The notes: a model not told the origin generated them from the letters alone. Positions 1 through 6,863 are shown, numbered from the stretch's first letter. The stretch is 6,863 nucleotides of DNA from Bacteroidetes bacterium UBA6661 (GCA_002455375.1 DKKR01000037.1:6733-13595); one strand, 5' to 3'. Made by a program: numbers and translations.

Positions 1-2331
1 AATTTTTACAGGGTCGGGCATGGTGAATGATGTACCTGCGGCTTTATTTACACCGGCAAACATTCCGTTAACAACACCTGATGCTGTACTTCCCATAAGT
101 GCCTTAGGAATACTCAACTTCACATCGTAGTTGATACTTTGGTCAAAACCTGAATAACCACTGATAATTGCCCTACTGCCTGCTAAGGTAGTTTCAAAAG
201 GGTCAACATAAATGCTGCCGTTCTTAAACTTAAAAGACAGATTTACATTCGACAGGTTCATTTGTTTGTATTGTGGCATCTTTAGTGCATCAGATAATTT
301 ATTGATAGGTTCAAAATTGTTCAACGATACTGTTTGTGTGGTTAACTTGCCTCCTCCGTTCAATGTAGATAAAACAGGATCCATTTTCTCATCCATCTTG
401 CCACTGACATTAAATGCAGACGAAAATTTGCCATTACACCTTTCTGCAATAGCAGCAACTTTTTTCACTGTACTGAATGTTTTAACTGTATTCTGAATAT
501 CAAAATTCTGTAATGCCAGATCAAAATTGAAATAAGGTGAATTACGCTCCTTAGTCTGATAAACACCATTGATGGCAACTGTGCCACCGGATATTTTAAA
601 ATTAAGATCATTTAGCCCCAGTGTACGGTCGCGCATGGCCACATTACCCTTCAGTTGTTCAATGACTTTGTTTTCATATAGCAGTTTGCCAATTGAAGTA
701 GTGAGTGTGAAATCAATATTTTCAGGAACTTCGGCAACACCCGATGCGGTGGTATCAGTTGCTGCTGCACTGCCATCATCAGACAAAAACTGATTGAGGT
801 CAATCAGGTAGCTGTTCAATGTAAATTCACCCTTGAGTAATTCCTTCTTAAAATAATATCCAAACAAATTATCCATTACACCTTTAGCTCTGAAATCGCT
901 TTTTCCTACTGCTGCATCCAGATTCTCTAACTGAACAGTGCGGGGATTAAAACTGAGTTTCATTTCATTAATCTTTGTTGAATGACCATCTTTGGGTTTA
1001 TAATTCATAGCTGTAAGCGACATCCATCCATCAGCTTTAATTTTTTCAAATTGTTTTTGCTCTACAGCATTCATATTGCCGCTGATGTTAAGATCGCTTT
1101 TGAAAATTCCTGACAATGAAGGCTCATCCATAGGAATATAATTTTTAATGTTGGCTAAATTAACAGTGCCTTTGAGCATTGCATCGAAAGTGGCATTGCT
1201 CACCGGTGTAGTAACATACAACCGTGCATCAATAGGCTCTGCACCCAACTCTGCATGTGCCTGAGAAAGGTTGATAATGGTATGATCTGGCTCACCATCA
1301 GGATTGCTGACAGCTAATTTCAGATTCACATTATTGATTGCTGCAGGCAATGAAGGGTATTTAAAATTACCATTATCTACTGTAAGATTAATGCCAAACC
1401 CGGGCATGGCATGTTCTGAATAAACACCTTTTACAAAACCATTACAGGCCAACTTTCCGGAAGTCTTTACATCTTTAAAATTTTCATTATACGCACCCGG
1501 AACTAACGACATCAGATATTTAAAATCTGTTTGTGGTGAATTAAATTTCAAATCCATTGAAATATCTTCTGCAGGCATTGCAACAAATCCCGAAAAATTT
1601 AGCGGAAATTCGTTTATACTTAATTCATTGTCGGCAAAAGTGTATTTCGATGTTTTAGACTCAATGTTCAAATCTGCTTTGAGGTTAACCTTTGCCTGAT
1701 ACAAATAACTCACGCCTGCATAGGTATAAGTCAGTTTATCAATTGTAGTCAGTGTTTTCAGCAGAAAATTATCCTGAGTAAAGTCACCACTACCGGTATG
1801 ATTCAGATTATTGAGTACGGTACTCATTGCCAAAGCCTCATCGTTATATGAAAGATAACCGTTAGTTATTTCATACTTCTTCAATGAAAAATGAAATGGC
1901 GAAGACTCTTCGGCTTTTGCGGGGGTTTCTTTTTCAGGTTTGGTGATATCCCAGTTTACTTTTCCGTCTTTCAGTGCTATAAGATGAATACGTGGTTGTA
2001 TTAATCCGAAATATTTTATCTGCGTATTTCCTGATGTAATAAGTTTCCAAAACTCAGCTTTAATCTGAACGGATGAAGCTGAAATGAGTGTATCGCCTTT
2101 AAAAACATCTTTTCCTACAATAGAAACATCGTTCAATGCTAAATATACAGAGGGGAAACTGCGTATAAAGCTTAAATCCAAATCCTTAAAATCGAAAGTC
2201 GCAGTCAGGTTTTCGTTAGCTGCATTTTTAATGGCTGCAATAATTTTATCTTTAAAAATAAAGGGTGCAACCAGTGCTGCTGCGAGCAACACTACAAAGG
2301 CAATAATCGTAATACGAAGAAATTTTTTCAT
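1..2331 (-). CDS. AsmA-family envelope protein, C-terminus cut by the window edge
   Basis: AsmA-family proteins are inner-membrane-anchored and have a long beta-rich periplasmic part; related bacterial proteins are implicated in moving phospholipid across the envelope and in outer-membrane assembly. The reverse-strand frame is open for 777 codons without a stop and continues past base 1. Residues 5-26 form one hydrophobic segment after MKKFLRI, fitting an N-terminal anchor. Around residues 108-129 is the family-typical stretch with YFGLIQPRIHL, then GKVNWDI. Two Pro/Ala/Ser/Thr/acidic-rich linkers (about 130-146 and 517-538) separate beta-rich blocks. The last ~150 visible residues look like the AsmA C-terminal domain: NGGGKL at 658-663 and NGSIYVDPF at 704-712. 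The start at 2331 is secure because an in-frame stop (2353-2355 on the reverse strand) lies just upstream and no other ATG intervenes. No good ribosome-binding site is visible. It diverges from the amino acid permease. The family call is strong; the exact role and substrate are unknown. Confidence 0.88.
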   Translation of the reverse strand, partial: MKKFLRITIIAFVVLLAAALVAPFIFKDKIIAAIKNAANENLTATFDFKDLDLSFIRSFPSVYLALNDVSIVGKDVFKGDTLISASSVQIKAEFWKLITSGNTQIKYFGLIQPRIHLIALKDGKVNWDITKPEKETPAKAEESSPFHFSLKKYEITNGYLSYNDEALAMSTVLNNLNHTGSGDFTQDNFLLKTLTTIDKLTYTYAGVSYLYQAKVNLKADLNIESKTSKYTFADNELSINEFPLNFSGFVAMPAEDISMDLKFNSPQTDFKYLMSLVPGAYNENFKDVKTSGKLACNGFVKGVYSEHAMPGFGINLTVDNGNFKYPSLPAAINNVNLKLAVSNPDGEPDHTIINLSQAHAELGAEPIDARLYVTTPVSNATFDAMLKGTVNLANIKNYIPMDEPSLSGIFKSDLNISGNMNAVEQKQFEKIKADGWMSLTAMNYKPKDGHSTKINEMKLSFNPRTVQLENLDAAVGKSDFRAKGVMDNLFGYYFKKELLKGEFTLNSYLIDLNQFLSDDGSAAATDTTASGVAEVPENIDFTLTTSIGKLLYENKVIEQLKGNVAMRDRTLGLNDLNFKISGGTVAINGVYQTKERNSPYFNFDLALQNFDIQNTVKTFSTVKKVAAIAERCNGKFSSAFNVSGKMDEKMDPVLSTLNGGGKLTTQTVSLNNFEPINKLSDALKMPQYKQMNLSNVNLSFKFKNGSIYVDPFETTLAGSRAIISGYSGFDQSINYDVKLSIPKALMGSTASGVVNGMFAGVNKAAGTSFTMPDPVKI

Positions 2332-2386
2332 AACCCTGCGGTTTTTCAGAAATTAAACGAATAAAAATAAAAATTATTGATGCCTG

Positions 2387-2394
2387 CAAAACTA
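2387..2394 (-). promoter_or_regulatory. Candidate Bacteroidota -7 promoter element for the AsmA-family gene
   Basis: On the reverse strand this reads TAGTTTTG, an exact match to the TAnnTTTG -7 consensus of Bacteroidota primary-sigma promoters. It lies 55 bp upstream of the AsmA-family start codon and would give a leader of about 50 nt. No clear TTTG or TTG -33 element sits at the expected ~20-nt spacing, where part of a palindrome is found instead. In AT-rich DNA an eight-base motif with two free positions can arise by chance, so this remains a candidate. Confidence 0.45.
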
Positions 2395-2405
2395 TTCAAT
2401 AGCAA

Positions 2406-2417
2406 TGAAGTACTTCA
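2406..2417. promoter_or_regulatory. 12-bp perfect palindrome, possible operator
   Basis: TGAAGTACTTCA is a perfect 12-bp inverted repeat with no spacer. It lies 11 nt upstream (on the reverse strand) of the candidate -7 element of the AsmA-family gene, so it overlaps the place where a -33 element would be. A dimeric regulator bound here could block or assist polymerase for that gene. It is about 60 bp from the candidate permease promoter and could affect that too. No known regulator site was recognised, and a 12-bp palindrome in a 176-bp AT-rich spacer could occur by chance. Confidence 0.3.
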
Positions 2418-2478
2418 GGAAAAACAAATGAATTAATCAACAAATTGTTTTAAAAAGTCCTTGCGGGTAAAATTATTT

Positions 2479-2486
2479 TATTTTTG
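2479..2486 (+). promoter_or_regulatory. Candidate Bacteroidota -7 promoter element for the permease-dehydrogenase operon
   Basis: TATTTTTG fits the TAnnTTTG -7 consensus of Bacteroidota promoters. It is 21 bp upstream of the permease ATG, implying a short leader of roughly 15 nt. The nearest upstream TTG (2461-2463) is only 15 nt away, less than the usual ~17-23 nt spacing, so the -33 half is not convincing. The surrounding T-rich tract raises the chance of a fortuitous match. Confidence 0.45.
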
Positions 2487-2507
2487 ACCTGACAATAAAA
2501 ACTGTTC

Positions 2508-4421
2508 ATGAATTTATTCAGAAAGAAAACAGTAAATGAAATAATGAAACGTGCCGGTGAAGATGCCTCAGAGCATGGTTCATTAGCGAAGCATTTAGGT
2601 GTGCGTGACCTCACTGCATTGGGCATTGCCGCCATTATTGGTGCGGGCATTTTTTCCACCATAGGTAATGCAAGTGCGCAAGGTGGCCCAGGTGTAATTT
2701 TATTATTTCTGTTTACAGCCATTGCCTGTGGTTTCACAGCTTTTGCCTATGCAGAGTTTGCATCATTAGTTCCGGTTAGTGGAAGCGCATATACTTACAG
2801 CTATGTTGCCTTCGGTGAATTTATAGCATGGATTATCGGTTGGGCATTAATAATGGAGTATGGCATTGGAAACATTACCGTTGCCATTTCATGGAGTGAT
2901 TATTTAACAGGACTACTCGATAGTATGGGCATGCATCTGCCGTTGTGGATGACAATGGATTACCTCACAGCCGCAAAAGGATTCAGCAAAGCAGGTGCGC
3001 TGATGCTTAGTGGAAGAACACTTGAAAGTCTTGATGCCGGTGTGCGCGATGCCTATTTAGCATGGCAGGGCGCGCCAACAATTGGTCCGCTTCATATTGT
3101 TGCTGATTTACCTGCTCTTTTAATTATACTCATCATTACCTGGATTGTTTACAGAGGAATAAAAGAATCAAAAAATGCAGGTAATGCCATGGTAATCGTA
3201 AAACTTTCTGTAGTGCTATTGGTAATTGCCGTAGGGTTGTTTTATATTAATACAGATAACTGGCATCCGTTTTTACCCAACGGCATTCCGGGAGTTTTAA
3301 AAGGTGTGTCGGCAGTATTTTTTGCTTACATCGGCTTTGATGCAATTAGTACAACGGCAGAAGAATGTAAAAACCCACAACGTGATTTACCTCGCGGAAT
3401 GATGTGGGCAATAATAATATGCACAGTATTATATATTGCCATAGCATTAGTTCTTACAGGAATGGTAAACTACAGCACATTGGCCGTAGGTGACCCTTTG
3501 GCATATGTTTTCAGTGCATTGAATTTAAAATGGATGTCGGCAATTATTGCTGTCAGCGCTATTGTTGCTATGGCAAGTGTTTTATTGGTTTTTCAATTGG
3601 GTCAGCCACGCATCTGGATGAGCATGAGCAGAGATGGTTTGTTGCCGAAAAAATTTGCTACCATTCACCCCAAATATAAAACACCTTCATTTGCCTCTAT
3701 AGTAACAGGGTTTGTAGTAGCCATACCTGCACTTTTTATGAACCTTACCATGGTGACAGACCTTTGCAGCATTGGAACATTGTTTGCCTTCGTATTGGTT
3801 TGTGCCGGAGTATTAAAAATGCAAATAACTCCTAATGCACCTCGCGGTAGTTTTAAAACACCTTATGTAAATGCGAAATTTATTTTCCCTGTAATGCTGA
3901 TAGTTGCTATGATACTTTCATTGACATATAATAAAGAAGGCGTTACAAATTTTTTAAAGAACACACCACAACCCTATGCTACTGAAAATCTGATTTCATC
4001 ATTAGGGGCAGAAAGAATCAAAGATTTGATGACCACTGTTTCTTTAAAAGATGCTGATGCTTTTGCTTCATCTGACAATGATCTGGCCACTTATCTTTCG
4101 CAACTAAAGGAAGATACTTATCTTCAAAAACTAACGGAATACGGATTGTCGCATAAAGAAATTTACGAATCGGGATTAGAACTTTTCAAACATAAAATAC
4201 CTACATGGATATTTATTATTTCATGTCTGTATCTTTGTGTCTTAACATGGAAATACAATTTTTCGCTTATTCCACTTTTAGGGTTGGTGTGTTGCCTTTA
4301 TATGATGAGTGAAATGGGGATATCAAACTGGATTGGATTTTCGATATGGCTCGCTGTAGGACTAGTTATTTATTTTGGTTACAGCTACAAGAACAGTAAG
4401 TTAAATTTTTTAAAAAAATAA
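2508..4421 (+). CDS. APC-superfamily amino acid permease, cationic amino acid transporter (CAT) type
   Basis: Inner-membrane secondary transporter expected to import an amino acid by proton or sodium coupling; the substrate cannot be read from sequence. Family signatures are clear: GAGIF at 45-49 in the unwound first helix that binds the amino acid backbone, FFAYIGFDAIST at 271-282 followed by cytoplasmic EECKNPQRDLPRG, and the CAT-type loop RIWMSMSRDGLLP at 368-380. I count about 14 hydrophobic helices (near 34-55, 60-84, 103-133, 196-217, 226-247, 262-283, 297-320, 341-367, 393-414, 415-437, 457-473, 565-581, 584-600, 606-624), and the positive-inside rule puts both termini in the cytoplasm. 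At 637 residues it is longer than compact bacterial relatives, which I recall as roughly 460-500. The excess is in two hydrophilic inserts (137-195 and 474-563), both predicted outside. The start is fixed by an in-frame TAA at 2496-2498 and no other intervening ATG. The dehydrogenase follows after 5 nt. Confidence 0.93.
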   Translation: MNLFRKKTVNEIMKRAGEDASEHGSLAKHLGVRDLTALGIAAIIGAGIFSTIGNASAQGGPGVILLFLFTAIACGFTAFAYAEFASLVPVSGSAYTYSYVAFGEFIAWIIGWALIMEYGIGNITVAISWSDYLTGLLDSMGMHLPLWMTMDYLTAAKGFSKAGALMLSGRTLESLDAGVRDAYLAWQGAPTIGPLHIVADLPALLIILIITWIVYRGIKESKNAGNAMVIVKLSVVLLVIAVGLFYINTDNWHPFLPNGIPGVLKGVSAVFFAYIGFDAISTTAEECKNPQRDLPRGMMWAIIICTVLYIAIALVLTGMVNYSTLAVGDPLAYVFSALNLKWMSAIIAVSAIVAMASVLLVFQLGQPRIWMSMSRDGLLPKKFATIHPKYKTPSFASIVTGFVVAIPALFMNLTMVTDLCSIGTLFAFVLVCAGVLKMQITPNAPRGSFKTPYVNAKFIFPVMLIVAMILSLTYNKEGVTNFLKNTPQPYATENLISSLGAERIKDLMTTVSLKDADAFASSDNDLATYLSQLKEDTYLQKLTEYGLSHKEIYESGLELFKHKIPTWIFIISCLYLCVLTWKYNFSLIPLLGLVCCLYMMSEMGISNWIGFSIWLAVGLVIYFGYSYKNSKLNFLKK

Positions 4422-4426
4422 ATATT

Positions 4427-5185
4427 ATGCCTTCAATTTTTATTACCGGTGCAACAGCGGGATTCGGTCGAGCCATAGCATTAAAATTTGCACAACACCA
4501 TTGGAGCATCATTATTAACGGAAGAAGAACCGACAGACTTCGCACTTTAGAAGAAGAAATAAAAAATCTTGGAGCAGATGTTATCAGTCTTCCTTTTGAT
4601 GTACGCAACGAACAACAAGTTATGGAAGCTATTGAAAATCTTCCAAACAAGTGGAAACACATTGATGCATTGGTTAATAATGCAGGTCTTGCAGCAGGAG
4701 TAAATTTGATTCAGGATGGCAAAACTGACGACTGGAACACAATGATAGATACCAATGTAAAAGGATTGCTTTATGTAACTAAGAATATCATTCCATTGAT
4801 GATAAAACAAAAAAGTGGACACATTATCAACATAGGATCCATTGCCGGAAAAGATGCTTACATGAAAGGAAATGTTTATTGTGCCACCAAGTATGCAGTT
4901 GATGCTTTGACGAAAAGTATGCGAATTGATTTGCTGGAGCATGGAATAAAAGTCAGTGCAGTAAATCCGGGTGCCGCTGAAACAGAATTTTCTTTGGTTA
5001 GACTGAAGGGTGATACTGAAAAAGCTAATGCTGTTTATAAAGGTTTTCAACCATTAGTTGCGGACGACATTGCAGAAATTGTATATTTTGTTGCAACGCG
5101 TCCTGCACATGTTTGCATAAATGATGTTGTTGTCACACCAACTGCACAGGCAAACACAGCTCATTTACTACGTAAAGCCGACTAA
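4427..5185 (+). CDS. SDR-family NADP-dependent 3-hydroxy acid / serine-type dehydrogenase (YdfG-like)
   Basis: Classical short-chain dehydrogenase, 252 residues, cytosolic. All expected elements are present: nucleotide-binding TGATAGFG at 7-14; NGRR at 31-34, whose arginines suggest NADP(H) preference; FDVRN at 57-61; NNAG at 84-87; and the catalytic tetrad Asn110, Ser138, Tyr151 and Lys155 (YCATK). Compared from memory with E. coli YdfG it shares several long blocks: LVNNAGLA, DW.TMIDTN, GHIINIGS, TEFS.VR.KGD and PAHV.IN. YdfG oxidises L-allo-threonine, serine and other 3-hydroxy acids and can reduce malonic semialdehyde, so similar chemistry is likely here, though orthology is not proven. 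The start is the only ATG after an in-frame stop at 4397-4399. The 5-nt gap behind the permease and the lack of a promoter or terminator between them indicate one operon. The stop codon directly abuts the stop of the convergent amidotransferase gene. A generic SDR of other specificity is the main alternative. Confidence 0.93.
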   Translation: MPSIFITGATAGFGRAIALKFAQHHWSIIINGRRTDRLRTLEEEIKNLGADVISLPFDVRNEQQVMEAIENLPNKWKHIDALVNNAGLAAGVNLIQDGKTDDWNTMIDTNVKGLLYVTKNIIPLMIKQKSGHIINIGSIAGKDAYMKGNVYCATKYAVDALTKSMRIDLLEHGIKVSAVNPGAAETEFSLVRLKGDTEKANAVYKGFQPLVADDIAEIVYFVATRPAHVCINDVVVTPTAQANTAHLLRKAD

Positions 5186-6863
5186 TCAGTAACGAGTATC
5201 TGCTACTTTTAAAAAAACTTCTGAGATATAATTACGCCAATGATTATCAGAATAGGTTAAACCCATTTCACGAAGTCTTGACTTTTCAGGGAGCTTAAAT
5301 TGCGGAAGCCATCGTTCCTGAGGCGGTGCAAACCCTAATTTATCTTTTCGATTAAGAATAACATCCGGAATAATTCCTTTCATGGCATTACGATAAACAT
5401 ACTTTGTGGTTGCATTTCTGTAAATCTGATTGGCAGGTAATGAAAAAACAAAGTCAACCAGTTTATGATACAAAAATGGCAGCCTGGCTTCAACACCATG
5501 AGCCATAGAATTACTGTCAGAAAAGTTTAATAACTGTTGAAGATTCTGTACCATGTCATTAAAAAGTGCTGCTTTAAAAGATTGATAACCGAGTGTATTA
5601 TCCTCAAATGGTCTTACCGTTTTTGTAAGAAACATTTTTGTGAGCTGCCATGGGCCAATAGGAAGTGAATTTTGATATCTATCATTATATGCCCGCCTCT
5701 CATTCATATATTCCATTACTCTGAAACGAAGCAACAAGTCGTTTAAATAATGAAAACGGTAATGCCCATATCCTGCCAGCATTTCATCAGCGCCTTGCCC
5801 ATCAAGAATAACTTTAATATGATGATTTTTTACCTCCTTGTAAAGTAGATATTGCGCTGCTACCGATGTTGAGCCAATTGGAATCTCGTTATGATAGACA
5901 ATTTTTTCAATTTCTTCTAGAATTTCTTTAGGCTCAATCTGTTTATTTATTTGAGGGAAATGGAATGAATCTGTAATATACTTCATCCATTTACCTTCAT
6001 CTTTTACATCATCGTCAAATCGGGCTGAGAATAATTTATAATTAACTTTTTCTCTAAGTTGATGCATTACACACACAATTCCCGAGGAATCGAGCCCTCC
6101 GGAAAACGATGTTGCCACAGGGACATCACTTCGTAACCGCCTGCTTATAGATAAAAAAAACAATCTTCTGAACTCCTCCGCACATTCATGATCGTTCATG
6201 GCTACAATGTTCCTGTATTGCAATCTGTAATACTCACGGATATCAATTTTGCCATTCTGCACAATAGCATAATGACCATGTGGCAGTTTTTTTATTCCAT
6301 CAAAAAAAGTTTCAGTATTATAAATTGAAACATTATTCTCAAGGAAATTTTCCATTTTCTCTTTAGAAACTTTCTTTGGAACACCGGCTTTAAACAATGC
6401 TTTTACTTCTGAAGCAAAAACAATTCGCTCACTATCCATATAGTAACGTAAAGGTTTTTCACCAAAACGGTCTCGGGCTAAAAAAAGCTGTTGCAATTGA
6501 TTGTCCCAGATTGCGAAGGCAAACATACCGTCAAAATCTTCAAGACACTTTTCCCGCTTATTGTCAAATGCTGCAAGAATCACTTCCGTGTCGGAGTGCG
6601 ATACGAACTGATATCCTTTCTTTTCAAGGTCAGCTTTCAATTCAGGATAATTATAAATTTCACCATTATAGACAATGGTATATCGTCCCAAATAATGCAT
6701 TGGCTGCCGGGCTCGATCAGAAAGGTCAATGATAGCTAATCGTCTGTGGGCAAGACCAAGATTTCCATGCTCATTATTCCAAATTCCTTCACCATCAGGC
6801 CCCCTGTAGAAAATGGTGTCTGACATTTTTTTTAAAACTGATAAATCAACAGGTTTATGCTGA
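5186..6863 (-). CDS. asnB: AsnB-type glutamine-hydrolysing asparagine synthetase/amidotransferase, N-terminus cut by the window edge
   Basis: Two-domain enzyme: glutaminase, then ATP-dependent synthetase. The frame stays open past the ATG at 6824-6826, adding QHKPVDLSVLKK before MSDTIFYRGPDGEG. That match to AsnB N-termini shows the real start, with the catalytic Cys after Met, lies a few codons beyond 6863. Numbering from that internal Met, the glutamine pocket has Arg29 (AHRRLAI), NGE at 54-56 and Asp79 (SDTE); ARDRFGEKP follows at 118-125. The synthetase has the pyrophosphate loop SGGLDSS at 242-248, GVEARLPFL at 444-452 and a lysine in NRKDK (494) matching E. coli Lys449. Oddities: GQGADE (343-348) has Gln where E. 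coli AsnB has Glu348, Tyr453 replaces the usual Asp of PFLD, and KPLRYY replaces the common KPLYY. Relatives with this architecture also occur in surface-polysaccharide clusters, so amidation of a non-aspartate carboxyl is possible. The gene's promoter is outside the window. Confidence 0.9.
   Translation of the reverse strand, partial: QHKPVDLSVLKKMSDTIFYRGPDGEGIWNNEHGNLGLAHRRLAIIDLSDRARQPMHYLGRYTIVYNGEIYNYPELKADLEKKGYQFVSHSDTEVILAAFDNKREKCLEDFDGMFAFAIWDNQLQQLFLARDRFGEKPLRYYMDSERIVFASEVKALFKAGVPKKVSKEKMENFLENNVSIYNTETFFDGIKKLPHGHYAIVQNGKIDIREYYRLQYRNIVAMNDHECAEEFRRLFFLSISRRLRSDVPVATSFSGGLDSSGIVCVMHQLREKVNYKLFSARFDDDVKDEGKWMKYITDSFHFPQINKQIEPKEILEEIEKIVYHNEIPIGSTSVAAQYLLYKEVKNHHIKVILDGQGADEMLAGYGHYRFHYLNDLLLRFRVMEYMNERRAYNDRYQNSLPIGPWQLTKMFLTKTVRPFEDNTLGYQSFKAALFNDMVQNLQQLLNFSDSNSMAHGVEARLPFLYHKLVDFVFSLPANQIYRNATTKYVYRNAMKGIIPDVILNRKDKLGFAPPQERWLPQFKLPEKSRLREMGLTYSDNHWRNYISEVFLKVADTRY

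Noticed and set aside
212..793. Short forward-strand open frames inside the AsmA-family gene (212-496 and 569-793; a similar one at 2084-2356)
   Set aside because: They lie antisense to a continuous 777-codon frame with clear family motifs, and their translations show no recognisable domain.
2439..2449. AACAA-A-TTGTT inverted repeat upstream of the permease promoter
   Set aside because: The arms are only 5 bp long and sit in very AT-rich sequence, so a chance origin is likely. No spacing argument ties it to the promoter.
4366..5050. Reverse-strand open frames opposite the permease end and the dehydrogenase (4366-4662, 4547-5050), and one opposite the permease start (2450-2737)
   Set aside because: Antisense shadows of well-supported genes. 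The translations are low in complexity or rich in Cys, Ser and Ile, with no family features.
5190..5222. Possible terminator near the convergent junction (AGTA...TACT followed by TTTT and an A-tract)
   Set aside because: The stem is only 4 bp and AT-rich, it lies inside the amidotransferase coding sequence, and it is not a credible factor-independent terminator.
6397..6739. Two overlapping forward-strand open frames opposite the amidotransferase glutaminase domain
   Set aside because: They are antisense to a conserved domain with intact glutamine-binding residues and overlap each other in different frames.
5186..6863. Reading the amidotransferase as a truncated enzyme lacking glutaminase activity
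   Set aside because: The frame is open to the window edge and the peptide upstream of the internal Met matches AsnB N-termini, so the missing Cys is an edge effect.

Overview
The window looks like chromosomal DNA of a member of the Bacteroidota, although no 16S rRNA or other definitive marker is present. The evidence is moderate-to-low G+C content judged by eye, no Shine-Dalgarno-like sequence before any of the three start codons visible, two divergent copies of the Bacteroidota-type -7 promoter element (TAnnTTTG), and an AsmA-family protein of the style common in that phylum. Coding density is very high. The only non-coding stretch of any size is 176 bp at 2332-2507. No RNA gene, insertion sequence, CRISPR array or phage gene was seen.

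Layout: (1) 1-2331, minus strand: a large AsmA-family envelope protein. Its N-terminus is present and its C-terminus runs off the left edge (777 codons visible, all open). (2) 2332-2507: a divergent intergenic region with one candidate -7 element per direction and a 12-bp perfect palindrome next to the asmA-side promoter. (3) 2508-4421, plus strand: a 637-residue APC-superfamily amino acid permease of the CAT type with two extracytoplasmic inserts. (4) 4427-5185, plus strand: a 252-residue short-chain dehydrogenase closely resembling YdfG, 5 nt behind the permease and probably co-transcribed with it. (5) 5186-6863, minus strand: an AsnB-type glutamine-dependent amidotransferase. It converges on the dehydrogenase with no base between the two stop codons, and its N-terminus lies beyond the right edge.

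How the genes may work together: the permease and the dehydrogenase form the one convincing operon. YdfG-type enzymes oxidise the beta-hydroxyl of serine, allo-threonine and related 3-hydroxy acids, so uptake and oxidation of a hydroxy amino acid is a plausible but unproven joint role. The AsmA-like protein probably acts in envelope lipid handling and is linked to the permease only by the shared upstream region. The AsnB homologue has an intact glutaminase pocket and pyrophosphate loop. It carries Gln where E. coli AsnB has its catalytic Glu348, so it may amidate something other than free aspartate.

This is mostly an ordinary housekeeping or metabolic region. I see no convincing evidence of an undescribed system. 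The points most worth checking are the amidotransferase active-site variant, the permease inserts, and the palindrome in the divergent promoter region.
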